64,000 bases of DNA from Himantopus leucocephalus (taxonomy: Eukaryota; Chordata; Aves; Charadriiformes; Recurvirostridae). The position numbers and the translations under genes were made by a program. The stretch is from positions 43,683,195 to 43,747,194 of the forward strand of contig RSEF01000003.1 in the NCBI GenBank assembly GCA_003993805.1, in the 5' to 3' direction. How positions within the stretch are numbered: the stretch's first letter is position 1; every line of letters starts with the position of its first letter. The notes beneath the pieces are model-generated. The model was given only the letters and a program-made list of their open reading frames with translations, was not told the origin of the DNA and did no database searches. Positions 1 to 63,852 of the stretch are shown here, one piece after another.

Positions 1-2762
1 AGAACTTGGAGTGCCCAAATAGCTCATGGTCAGTAATTCCTTACTAACTTTTATGTTGCCTGGAAGTGTGCAGAAGTAGGTGGCTACCTTCCAAAAAAGT
101 TCTGCCTGCTTTGTCACTTAATACGGTGTTATTCTGCATTCAAGTTACTTCGCAGAGTTTTCTCATCCTTCTGTTAGTGTCACAAGGACAGTTCTGATGT
201 TGGACGCTAAGTGCATAGACACAGCTGTTTGGGGTTTTACAGTACCGTCTGGCTTGAAAGCACATTCAGTTGGTGTAAATGGGCCCAGATGCCCTAAAAG
301 CAGTTGAGGGTTTGGTCTCAAATGTTTAATTTATTATGTTTAGAGCACTTCATGATAGGAGCTCTGATACTTAACATATTTCATTGTCGCCCAATTCCAT
401 TTTGCTGAGAACGAAACTTCCCAGTGAAACTACAGAGGGTCTGTGTAGTTTTGCAGACACAGTGTCATAAATAGGATCAGATTATCCTTAGGAGCTGGCA
501 CATATTCATTTTCTCCATTTTCCCATCTATTAATTTTGCTTCCATGAAACCCATTAGTGAAGTTCGGTTGCATATGCCTTTTAAAAAAAAAATAGTTAAA
601 TGAATCAGAAAAAGAAAAGGTTCCATTTGAACAGACTGTACAAGAGGGGTTTCCTTGACAGTACTTTAACAGTTAGGGGAAGAAAGCTTTTGTCCTCTGC
701 TGTTTCCTGCATAGAGTCTAGGTGGTAGTTTCCTCTAAATTACCTAAATGCTTAGTATAAGCAGCATCTACAGTTATTTTCAACTCCCCATCTAAAAATC
801 TACCCATCTGAAAATCTACCCATCTGTTTGTACATTCAGTACAGATACTGGGAGATTTGTTCTCTCTGGGAAAGCTGCCTGCACAGAATAAATGTCTCCA
901 GATCTTAAGAGGAGACTTATATCTATCAACCAGCCTTTGTAGAACAGTTGTGAAAATTTCCCAGCACTTGGCGGTTTCTCTCTGCTGTTCTCACTGGACT
1001 TCTGGCATTTAGGTATGGAAAAGGGGTAGATAAAATGTAGTATTGTTTTTGTTGGCTGTGAGACAGTGGGAAGAGCTATTCAATGTTCAGAAGGTCCTTT
1101 GAAAGTCAGGGTATCAGGACACTTGCTGTGAGATTCAGAATTTGGCTGATCTATGCTCTGTGCCTTGTTTACCTTGGGGTCTTTCAATGGCCTTACTGAA
1201 GAGCAATTCCCTTCTTTGTTGTCTTGCTCTCTTTGTTACTGTGGAGTTTTCTGTTTATCTTATAATAGGCTTGGAATGACACTCAATAAACAGCAACATT
1301 TTCAGGCACATCTTCCCTTTCATTCCCTTTTTTTTTTCTTTTTTTCCTTTTAATGTCGCTTTTTCATCAGTCCGATGTTGATCTGCTCTCCTGAATTCAA
1401 GTGGTGTATGTGAGACCACGTCTCTAGGTTTTACAGTGTTGGTTTCCAGCATTTGGATAGGATGTCTGTGACTAAACAGCAGTAGGCTCCTAGGGCAAAA
1501 TTCTTCAGGTAGGACTGTCACCTATTTAAAAATAATAATAGTTTCTCCTGTTCTGTATTGACTGTAGTACTGGAAGGGGTACAAACCCTTGTGCTCAGAT
1601 CTTAAATGCAGCTACAGGGAATGCAGTGAAACCTTGCTGGTAAAGTTTTATGCCATGCATAGCGTGGTGTCTCTCCTTCCTTGTCAAACAGCATTTCTCA
1701 AACTTTGTTAAAAATATGAATGCCTTTTTTTTTTTTTTTTGCTCATCTGTCTTTGNTCTGTCTTTGTCTGATTTCTTCCTGCCCTCTCCACAGGGATCTG
1801 AGCAGTGGGGAAAGTTTCTTAGCCTTTTTAAAATGAGGCTTTTGCTGACAGTTCACAATTGCTTGTTAACCCTTTCGCCACCCCAGCCATTTCCCCAGAA
1901 TTTGTGTTAGTAATGCATGGCACCATGGGTCACTGGGCTCTGTATCAGGGCCCAGTCTATCAAGAAGGAGTAATTTACACTCCCGCATCCTTTCCCTGCC
2001 CTCAGCCAGCTCTGTGCTCTGTCTTTGCTGCACCTGGGAACTGAGCTGACTAGGAAGTGCTAGCATTTGCTTGGCAGTTTACAGTAATCTGCACGTGCTG
2101 CAATGCAGATGGGCTTAGCAAAAGGCAGGACACTGGACTATATGGATTTTTCACATGTACTGGTCTTAAAACCCAACATTTCCATGGACTGGTCAAGCAA
2201 AGGTGTACCTCAGTGTGCTATAAAAGCTCCACAGCTTTCTCAAGTAGTCTTCTTTCTTTTTGAAGGTGTTTCTGTCCTGCAGTGCTAAGGTTTCTCAGAA
2301 TAGAGTTGTGCTGCTAAGCCCGTTTTAATTTTTTTCCACTGCAGATGCTTTTGACTAGGTCTGTCATCCTAATAAATACAACCCTTTCAAATACTGAAGG
2401 CGTAAGAACTCCACTTTATAGTAGGAAAATTATATTTGGTAATTGAAAAGGATTTCTAGTAATGACAAAAGTACATGCTGGTTCTTCGAGTGATTCTTGT
2501 TAGTTATTCAAGCCCCGGATAATACTGCAAAATACCATGGGTAATTAGATCAAAAGGATCACTGAATATTCAATTACATATGCAGGTTTGTGGATTTAGC
2601 TTATTGTGTTCTCAGTAGCAGAAGAAGGCAGGTGTTTGACACTCAGCATTCCTCCACTGAGAAAGAAATGCATTTGAATTTCTGCTTTGTTTGTTTTTGA
2701 AGTAAACACTGATATAGAGGTTATTCATCAAATTACATCAGTTTTAATTTCTCTTTCTCTAG
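1..2762 (+). other. NTPCR: Last intron of NTPCR (3' part)
   Basis: This stretch precedes the terminal NTPCR exon and ends in a normal acceptor (TTTCTCTAG at 2754-2762). I looked for the preceding NTPCR exon, which should encode the Walker B-like and C-terminal helix region, and saw nothing like it, so the intron runs off the left edge. It is AT-rich, with a short 16-base tandem repeat near 787-826, T-runs near 1329 and 1725, and a single N at 1756 flanked by a 10-base duplication. The short open frames here have no recognisable protein features. Confidence 0.7.
787..826. repeat. Short 16-base tandem repeat
   Basis: The unit CCCATCTAAAAATCTA is present about 2.5 times, with one A/G difference between copies. 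It lies in the NTPCR intron and is a minor local duplication with no evident role. Confidence 0.7.
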
Positions 2763-2831
2763 GTTAGTAAGGAGAACAGAAACAGCATTTTGCAAGACGT
2801 CTTGGCAGCTGTGGAATCTTGCAGAAAATGA
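2763..2831 (+). CDS. NTPCR: NTPCR terminal coding exon (nucleoside-triphosphatase, C-terminus)
   Basis: NTPCR is a small (about 190-residue) P-loop nucleoside triphosphatase that hydrolyses NTPs to NDPs. Only its last 22 residues are here. The acceptor TTTCTCTAG is followed by an open frame starting VSKENRNSILQDV and ending ESCRK, then TGA at 2829-2831. From memory the human protein ends in a very similar way (V-T-KENRN, then a helix, then SSRK-stop). The acceptor gives a phase-0 start. The P-loop and catalytic residues are encoded to the left of the window, so activity cannot be judged from this piece. The call is strengthened by position: human NTPCR is the convergent neighbour of PCNX2, which is found here on the opposite strand. 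Confidence 0.88.
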   Translation, partial: VSKENRNSILQDVLAAVESCRK

Positions 2832-5800
2832 AGACCTTTTTCTTGCCTGTAAACACTAAAGCTTTTATTTTAACAAAACATCACAATGTTTTGCGGATGT
2901 TTTTGAGTCTGTCCTTCCTGCTTTAGCCCCTGGAGGCTTTCCTGGAGCCTTCAGGGTAAGCAAGGTAAAGCTGGTAATACTCTAAAATGTGAAAATGAGA
3001 TAGCAGGATTCTTGTTTATTCAGTTCACAAGCCGATCCATTCAAAAAAATTGAACAGATGCATAGTTAACCTCCAGTTCTAATGTGGGTATTTGAAAGTT
3101 AGGTGGTCTGACTCTGATCCTTTTACACCATGTAAAAGCAATTAACTGTCAAATCTGTTGGGATCTTAGTCTTTCGGAGTGTGGTGTGGACAGTTCTGCC
3201 TAGAAAGCAATTCAGCATCTGGAACTTAGCCCTGGTGTAACAGAGCAGAACCCTGCCCAAAACGAATGTGTGCTCTGCCTGGTTTACGCAGAAATATCTT
3301 TGCTGTCGGTGACCCAGCTTAGGTGTGTCCAAGTGTGTTTCAGTGTGGGTGCTGACGATTCATGAGCTAGACAGAATAAGTAGATGTTCTCCCCCTACCC
3401 CAGACACACTGCTCTCCAGTTGCAGTATAAGAGGGGTTATCTAGAATTTCAAGGAAACTTCGTGTAGTCCCAAGTGACACTTACGGAATTCCACTTCAGG
3501 AGGAAAAATAACTAACTCTCCCCTCTCCTAAGTGGCCCAGAGAGTAGTTGATAGGAGGGCTGCATTTTGGATTTATTTTCAAGTTTCTGACGGCAATCCT
3601 GCCTCGCACCCCCTTAAAAAAAAATTATATATATAAATCTTAAGTCCATGAAGTTCAGTCAAAACTTGACTTGTGTTTTTCATGCAGAGTTTATTAAGTC
3701 AGGATCAACTTAATACTGCATTTGTCTATATGGGTTTTACAATCTGTTATGTTTACTGATACTTTCTGGTTTGGTTGGTTTTTTTTTTCCTTATTCAATT
3801 CTGTACATGGTTAATGGTGAAATAAGAAGTGTTGGAGAGTATTAGACAATGTGTTTCCCTATGAGGTGTGTGAATGTATTCAGGAAAAGTGCTACCACTT
3901 AATCAGTTTTGCATGTTGTGAAAACAGAATTCTCTCCCAGGTGCATACATGTTCATTGTGTGATTTATAGTCATCTCTGGCTGTAAGAAGTTGTTAAGAA
4001 TTCAGTCGTTTCTTAACTTTTTTTCTGTTCAGTTCAACAACTGTTAAAATGAGCAAATTATTTGAAGGCATTTCCAAATATCATTTGAGTTATTAATTTC
4101 TGTAAAACTGACACCCAAAGCTGTAAAGGGCTCGATGGGGAGAGGCATTTTTACAGGTGCCCGTGAAACAGCAGGCAGTTAAAGGATGCTGTGGCCTTGT
4201 TCCCTGACTGCCCATTACACTACCATTCTACAGTTGAATCTTAAATGAGGACTGACCTTTAAAGCTAAATAAAATGGAGATATTTGACACTTCTCTGTAG
4301 AGTCTGGGGAGGGGAATTACTTCAGGAGCGATAGGAGAATTCAGTATTCCAAATTCCAGTTCAGCCAGTACTGTTGGGAGTTTCATCACTTTAAGTGGTG
4401 TTTGTTCTTCATAAGAGTAGATACATTGCCCTGCATATAATGCCATGATGCCTAATGTAGTCCCATCACTTAACAGACTGGAAAAAAAGAAAAAAAGAAT
4501 CGTAACAGCAGGTTTGGGAACTTTTGACCCTTGTGCTTATAGTACTTCTAGGCCATTGTCTCATGGTGCAAGGAAGACCTTTTGTGGTGGGAGTAGTTAG
4601 TCACTGGAAGAACTTCCAAAATGGAGGTGCATTTTTCCTTCACTGGAACTGTGAGTGAAGTATCAGCCCTTTAAAATCAAAGGGTATTTTTGCTACTGAC
4701 ATCAGTGGCTCTTGCTTTCTGCTACCTATCTCAAGATTGGTGAGAGTCTTTAATTTGTTTTTGTTCTTTTTTTAAGCCCATCTTCTCTTTGAGCTACAGA
4801 GTGCTTTTCAAGAGAAATAAAGAGAAATTTTGTGATCTGTGTTCAGCAGGAGAGCCTAGATGACCTTAACAGTCATGTCTGGCCTTTAAATCTGAGACAG
4901 TCCCAAAGAAATGATTTGCCAGTTTCACGTATTCATTGAGTGAGTGAGAAAGTAATATTTCCAACTGAACTTAGTTTTTATGACATGCTGTGTTTATTTT
5001 AGAGGTAAAAATTTATTTTCTGGTCTTGCACCAGTAAAATATTTGGAAGGCCTTGAGAGCACTGTAACAACAAACAGAGCATTCACAAATCCCCTGATGG
5101 GCTGATTTTACTAATAGCACACATTTGGTGAAAATAACGTCTGATGTACCAGAGTGCACCTGCAGGTTTTAATTGGTGCAAAAAAGGGGAGAATATGAGG
5201 TACCAATTACTCTCATGAAGCCTGAGAATTGAGGATGTTTTTGGCAAGGAGGCTTGTAATTCCAACATAAAATTGTGCACAGCATGGAATAAACAGGGCC
5301 TGCATTATTTATCATGCATTAGACAATTTTTGACTTGTAAAACTCTGAGAAGGCTGAATGAGAGAGGTGAATCTTTAACACTGGACCTACTGCAAAGTTA
5401 ATTATAAGTAATACGTCTGTCTTACAGCTTTAAGGATGTACAAGCAGCAGTGAAACATTGTAATTAAATACCAGCTCCCAGTCCAGGGAGTAATCTAAAT
5501 ATGGCAATAATTGGGTAGTTAAAAAATACGCATCGATGAGACGATGATTATTGCATGCTGGAGAATTTTGCTGGTAATTCTAATCTTCTAAAATGAGCTG
5601 CACAAAATTCAGCTAATCTTTAACTTAAATTCCCCAGCAAGAGCAGAGCGGTCAGCTGGTGGGTTGGAGCCAAATGCAGATGACATTTCTTGCTTTATTC
5701 TAATAATGAGCCTTTACAAAAAGCTGTGAATGATGTCTCAGAGACTCCTAAGAACTTAATAGTTTCAGAATGTCATTCATAGATATTGAGAATATCTAGC

Positions 5801-6500
5801 CATCTTGTTGAGGGGAAAAGGACTCAAACTGGTAAGTCCTTTTTGTTAACATTTGTCTTAAATGCAAGGAATGCTGTTCCGAGCAGCTCACTGTTGAAAT
5901 TAGGCCTTGTGTAAAAGTTAGGTGCCTGTTTGTTAGCTTTGTGTGCATCAGAGCTTTAAATGCGTCTTCCATCATGTATAGAGTAATCGGGTCTACCTCT
6001 GCATCATGCAAATATGGAGGGGGTGTGTGTTTAAGATGTGTTTAATCAATACAACCTCATATCTAGTCCCAGGTTTCATTTCTAACCATTGTGTCTGATT
6101 ATTCTGTAGGATTGGCCCATACTTAAAAGCACTGCATATAGCAGTAGTCTTATTAATAACAGCAGACTATCTCTAAAATTATGGAGAAATGTAACGTGGG
6201 AGAGTTTCTGCTGTCATCTTAGATTTATTTTTTTTGTCTTTGTTACTGTTGTTAATGGTCAGTCTTGGTTTTTTTCAACCCACTAACTTTAAGGCAAAAT
6301 AAAAACTGTGTAAGACACGGCTACGAAAACGAACTCATTTTTGAATCGTACCTTGACTCCTGCTCTGCCCTGCTTGTGCACCGTGCCTCAACAAAGGAGT
6401 TAGAACGTGTCTTTTTTGGCAGCCACACTGTGCAGCAGAAGGCTGGGCTTCGTGGCACACTGCTGTCCCCAGAGTTCTGCTCCAGGGGCTGGTGGCTTCA
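2832..6500 (+). other. NTPCR 3' UTR and start of the NTPCR-PCNX2 intergenic region
   Basis: The transcript must continue past the NTPCR stop at 2831, but its 3' end cannot be fixed from sequence alone. Plus-strand AATAAA hexamers are present at 4268-4273, 4816-4821 and 5289-5294, and any of them could serve. No further coding exon is recognised. There is a short AT dinucleotide run near 3625-3636. Part of this block may simply be intergenic. Confidence 0.5.
4268..4273 (+). terminator. Candidate NTPCR poly(A) signal AATAAA
   Basis: This is the first canonical AATAAA hexamer downstream of the NTPCR stop on the plus strand. A second lies at 4816-4821. Choice between them is a guess, because no transcript information is available. 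Confidence 0.25.
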
Positions 6501-6524
6501 ACTGAGTGAGGAAATGTGAGGCAC

Positions 6525-6652
6525 CTGCGTTATCTTGGGGTGCAGTATCAGAGTCTATGGAGATGGTAGAGTCTCTTGCAGAAGATGTCGTGCTGGGGGA
6601 AGGTGGTGGTGCTGGGCGTTTGTCTGTTCTAAGCAGATACCGCTGCTTGCCA
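6525..6652 (-). other. Exon-like open segment of unknown origin
   Basis: On the minus strand a 128-base open segment is bounded by a good acceptor (AAATCCTTCCAG) and a possible donor (GCAG/GTGCCT). It reads through 42 codons with a protein-like composition: a basic start (GKQRYLLRTDK), a proline-rich part (RPAPPPSPSTTSS), then an acidic-serine part (STISIDSDTAPQD). It lies 2.2 kb beyond the PCNX2 stop on the same strand and antisense to the NTPCR flank. I do not recognise the product. It could be an exon of an unannotated transcript, a fragment of a dead gene, or chance. Confidence 0.3.
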
Positions 6653-7410
6653 CTGGAAGGATTTGTGCAGCTGTTTCCCAATCTAATTTCAGAGATATTC
6701 CTATATTCCGAGATATATCCTTGAGTCGGATACATAGAATAATTTAGGTTGATTGGCCTATTGGAGTTACTTACTTTTGAAGGAAATTAATTCAAACTTA
6801 AGTTAAAGCTGTGAAAATTGGAGGCCTAAGTGAGGGTAACTGAATATGGGAAAGTTCTTAATGCTTTCCACAGCCACCTGTTTGCCCTGCCTCCACGCAA
6901 GGTAGTGGTTTAGGAAGACAAAGCTGTGAGGGTTTATCTTAGTAGACTGCCATGCAAAAGACCCATGGCAGAAATGGTGCTGGCGGGTGTTAGCAAGAGC
7001 CCTCCACCTACCTGTGTAACCATCCTTCATTTGTAAGGAAGCACTTCATGAGCAGAGTGGTGGGAGGAGAGGTACAATCTGGCAGGAATGGTCAGAAGGG
7101 AGCAGCTGAATTCAGTTTCCTCTTCCACATCACACCTGGATGCTGGGGGAGACATTAGTAGGGCCTAAACTGCACTGATGACCGCGTGTCTCAGGTGGCT
7201 GTACTTGACTACTCTGCTTTTGCCCTTGTGAACACGAGCAGAATTTTGCCTGGGTTGTGCTGGGCTTTATAAATAATCAGTTCATCATGATCTGAAGTGA
7301 AAGAAAAAGAACAGATTTCTCAATTTCAAAAGGCAGAAAACAAGTGAAAACAACTCACAATAAACCAGAAAACCCAAAAACTGCTGCCACACAAAACGTA
7401 CTTGGATCAT

Positions 7411-7416
7411 TTTATT
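7411..7416 (-). terminator. Candidate PCNX2 poly(A) signal AATAAA
   Basis: This is the first canonical AATAAA on the minus strand after the PCNX2 stop, which would give a 3' UTR of about 1.5 kb. The variant ATTAAA lies nearer, at 7655-7660. Neither can be confirmed without transcripts. Confidence 0.3.
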
Positions 7417-7762
7417 TTCACTAGGTGTTATTTAGTTCTACTAGGTATAATCTTAAGTGTGGCACAGTAGGAAGCTCAGAATGCAACTGTGTATCGCCTA
7501 ACAGTAATGAGACTTAGCTACAGCATCTCTTGTTAAATCTGTCTTGTTAATTGGGACAAGACAGCCTGGCTGCACATCACTGTGTTGAGAATTAGAAACA
7601 ATCTATGGTAGTTACAGTAAAGAGGAACAGCAAGTCACTGATAGCTGCAACTTTTTTAATTAAAAAAAAAAAAAAAAGNGACGCGCGTGTGTATTTAGAT
7701 GCTATAGTAGAGGATTTGTTGTAGCCTTTTGGCTTCCAGAGTAATCATGCATTCCTGTAAAG

Positions 7763-8110
7763 CGGTGTTTCTCAAACTCTGTGAGAGCGTGGCCTCCCTT
7801 TTTGCATCATCTGTCTTTTTATGCAACTATTAAATGGGCAGCAGCTCAGTTTCTCTGGGGTAGGGAAATCAGAATGCTCTGTAATTACTGGCTACAAGTG
7901 CTTATGGACACTGAGCTGTGTCCAGCAATTAAAGGCATTTAGCTGTTCCCTTCCTAATACAAACACTTCCAGACAATAATTACAGCCTGCTTCGCACTTT
8001 CCTGTCCTTGAAGAGGATTCGCTCCCTTGAGGGCCCTTTTGCAACTCCCAAGTTGCAAAACAGCCCCGCCCCCCCCAAGGGGGCTGTTGCCTGGAATTTG
8101 AGAAACACCA
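7763..8110. mobile_element. Old non-autonomous hAT-like DNA transposon
   Basis: The two ends are inverted copies: GGTGTTTCTCAAA at 7764-7776 and TTTGAGAAACACC at 8097-8109. They are flanked by degenerate 8-base direct repeats, CTGTAAAG (7755-7762) and GTGTAAAC (8111-8118), which share TGTAAA. The -GGTTCTCAAA- style end and the 8-base target duplication are typical of hAT (Charlie-type) elements. The 348-base interior has no transposase frame, so this is a deletion or MITE-type copy. Near its right end are two small palindromes, GCAACT-CCCA-AGTTGC (8041-8056) and AACAGCCCC with GGGGCTGTT around a C-rich loop (about 8060-8088). It lies 0.8-1.1 kb beyond the PCNX2 stop and is probably part of that 3' UTR. 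The precise family is not determined. Confidence 0.6.
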
Positions 8111-8905
8111 GTGTAAACCAAACAGGAGCACAAGATAATACCTAAGTGCAGCTGTTTATGCGAAGCTGCTTTCTTTGCAAATAAGGTGCGCCATATGCTT
8201 TGAAGGCTTTCCATGCACTGGATACTTTCTTTTCTCACGCTTGACTTTTGTTAATCTGTGTAGCATGGCTCATTCACACAATATTTCAGTATGGCTGCAT
8301 GCAGTATATCAATCTGTGATGGTATGTTGCTATTCAGAATTACCACCTGCATAACATGTTAAAGAAAAATAAAAAAGATTTGCCATTGGGAAAAAAATAA
8401 TCGGATTTAGCTCTAATGTTACAGTACATGTTGTACTGTCCTTTTATGTATTCATTGCTTCTGTTCAATGCTGCCTTTTGCTATATGTTACATATCAAAT
8501 GCCAATTAGTTTGCATGCAATCAGCTGTTTAGTTATGGCAGGAGAGAGATGTCTTGTGTGCTTTTCACTGAGTTGTATTAATATTTCCCACTGTATTCAT
8601 TTGTGATTCCAATGGTTTCAAGGCAAGGAACGTTAAACAGGTTGTATTCTTTGTTCTAGGATTTACAAGAACCTGAGATGAGGTGGCACTGTGTGTTTTT
8701 TAGGACATCTTCCAACCCTACCCATGCCAAGGCCTTTAGCTGAAGAAATCTGACCCATAGTGTTCGTGTGTAGAAGTTAGAAAAATAAACATTTGGAGGT
8801 TGCTTGTTACATTTGAAAGAACCTAAACCCATGTGCAGCTCCCTGACCTAACTCTGTCTTTACATAATTCTAAGAAGCGTGTGGCCCTTGCACTGGGAAC
8901 ACTCC

Positions 8906-61262
<52,357 letters not shown>

Positions 61263-63157
61263 TCATACTTTTAAACCATTGTTGATGCAGCTCTTCAAAC
61301 TACTTATTTTTGCCTTTTTGTTGTTATTTATTTTACCAAAGAGGTGGTAAGGAAAGCAAAGGAAGGCAGGCAGTGCCAAATTGCCAATTACCAGCATGGA
61401 ATCGGTGGCTCTTCAATGCTACACAGTTTTAATGGAGGTGACATGTCTCAACAGAGTATGTTATTAGCAGAGTGACCCTGTCTAATCTCTGCACAAAGAC
61501 AGATCCTGAGCATAGGCAGAGCAGTAAGTGCCCTTTTCCAGCTACCTTAGTGTACCTTCTGTAACACAAAGTGCCTTTCCAGAGTCTGACACACAGATTT
61601 TAAAACACAGAAATCCCCCCCAAACCTCATTTTTGTGGAAATTCTTGGTTCTCTGCACTGGAGTCTTGCTCCCAATGTGTCCAGTATTTCATTCTGTGAT
61701 CCTGCTTATTTTTGAATGACCTAGTACGTGGAGATAGAGCTACACCTCTATAAGCGAACCTGCTGGCTTGAAATCATGCTTTCCTGTTACTTTTTACTGA
61801 CAATTTAATATTCCATGCTGACTGAAAGGTAAAAAATGTACAGCATTTCATACTTTTTGAAATATATACGAAATGAGAAGGTGAGGACAGGGGAATAGTG
61901 AATATCACACATAAACATCATAATGAATGCCTGAATCCATAGCTTACTTTAAACGTAGATTCATATTCCAGATTGCTGGAAAGCAAGTTAGGAGATGGAC
62001 AAGGATATGGAAAAACATGCAAGTTGAAAGGAACCTGATTAAAAAACACAAGCAAACTTTAAGCTTGAATTCTTCATTAATTCATACCACATCCATGAAA
62101 TCTCAAGAAAACAGTTTCCAAGTCGGCATAAGAGAATAGTTGTCCTTCTTAACATCTCTCTTGGGAGGAAGGCGCTAAATAAAGAAGTCATGGACTAAGA
62201 AGTGACTATCAAAATGCAACACTCAAGTGCATCACAAGCTAAAATTCAGGTCAAATCACCCAATAACCACAGTCTTTTAGCTTACCCTTTTGCAATAATA
62301 TCCTGTATGTGCGCCCCAGACTGAGACTTCACAAAAAAACATTTTAACACGGTAGCATCATTCATGGTGCAGTATTTCCATAAAAAGGCTAGCTAGCCAT
62401 GCTTTCAAAGCAATTTGCAAAACCCAAAACCAAATATTTGCCAAAAGATACCTCTCAAATCCCTCAAACTTATTAAAAGAGAGTGGTCTGGAATGATGTC
62501 TTTGTGCATTAGTGAGCTTGCAAAATGAGCTGCCCTCAAGAGTCTAAAGTTCAAAAAGCAAGAGAGAGAACAGAGCAGGAAGCAAGTGCATCAAAAAAAG
62601 TTAAACTGTCACATTACACTGTAGTCATAACCAGCATTGGCTGTGAAAGATGAAGAAGTATTTACAAGTGTCAGATAAGGGAAGGAGGCATGGGAGCTGA
62701 AGAGACAAAAAGAGAACAAGAAGGACAGATGAGGACAGCAAATCAAGTTTTCTAAAAGGAGTTCTAATGTCATGATTGATTTAAAAATTACCACCAGTTA
62801 AGACATTTAGGACTCCACTGTGAACTGTTTGTGTCTAAGACATAATCAGTAGCAACAGTTTCATTTTTGCTAAAAGACATAATGCTCTACTAGATGTACA
62901 TTGGAAGATATTTCCCATTTGACTTGTGAAGAGTGATTTTAATAAAAAGTGTTTCATATACGTAAGCGTGTCATGAGAGCAAGTAACAGCACCCAACTCC
63001 CTTACATAAACAGTTAATGTGTACAGTGGGCAATTATCTGTCATTAGGGGTTTTTTGTTTGATGGTACCGAATTTCCTTTTATTAGATTTTTTTTTTTAA
63101 TGCCAATGCTTTAATTATGTTTAAATAGAAAATAAAAAAGAAGTGCCAAAAACTTAC

Positions 63158-63248
63158 AGGCATGCTTTTTTATTCTATGTCCCAAGCCAGTTTTCCTGCG
63201 TACCATCTTTCTTAGGTTATACAGTGCAGAAGCAGAACTTGTTTCTTT
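63158..63248 (-). CDS. Possible further PCNX2 exon (unconfirmed)
   Basis: A 91-base open stretch lies between a weak acceptor (CCATTATTCAG) and a strong donor (CCT/GTAAGT). It encodes KETSSASALYNLRKMVRRKT and then GLGHRIKKHA, a basic loop-like sequence. Its last base would complete Tyr with the 61.1-kb exon, so the phase fits. Against it, the pyrimidine tract is poor, 30 open codons are not rare by chance, and I cannot match it to the pecanex sequence from memory. Confidence 0.3.
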
Positions 63249-63852
63249 CTGAATAATGGATTATTTTTAATATGGCCAAAATCACATTTTGAGAAAAAGA
63301 AATAACTAAAAACCCTTTAACATGAAATAAAACATTTTATTTTGAGGATTAATTCTTGTAATTCAAAATTCTGTTTAAATTCCAATGAGTTTCACAACAA
63401 GTAACTGAAAGACTGACATTTTCAAAGTCTTCCGTCCCTGTCTTTTAACAAAAACAACTATGCAGTAAGGCCAGTGCAAATCCTGTTTCCCAAAACCTAC
63501 ATTTCTAATTGCAATGTCTATGGGCCAAAAACATTTTGTCGCTTCCAAGCACATGATCACTTAGAAGATGGGAGAACCGAGCACCACAAGGCTTCCTTTT
63601 CGGATGTTAGAGCTGTAACCCTGAAACAGCCAAAGCAGAAGCTCTCATAAACAGGATAATCTGAACTACAAACCCTTTCTTTCCAAATCTCACCATTGAT
63701 TTATTACATAGAAACCTCTTTTGACTACAAGCTCCACCGACTTTCTCAGTGCACTGATAATTATAAACACATAACCTTTTCTTACTTATTTAAGCACTGG
63801 GAAGTGAAGTTGCAGATGCCTCCTCAAGCCAGAAGCCCATTCCTTGTCTTTC

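Larger units (their letters stand above)
7411..8905 (-). other. PCNX2: Probable PCNX2 3' UTR
   Basis: This is the sequence from the PCNX2 stop to the first minus-strand AATAAA. It contains the hAT-like element and a run of about 16 A with a single N at 7679. No coding frame is recognised. The real end could be nearer (ATTAAA at 7655) or farther away. Confidence 0.4.

Noticed and set aside
1..2762. Search for additional NTPCR exons (P-loop, Walker B and C-terminal helix regions)
   Set aside because: No matching open frame with splice borders was found, so the remaining exons must lie left of the window.
62288..62374. Short minus-strand frame (starting MNDATVLKCFFVKSQSG) ending just at a GTAAGC donor-like site
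   Set aside because: The stop codon TAA lies within the donor sequence, no supported acceptor or family match was found, and it does not fit PCNX2 phase.
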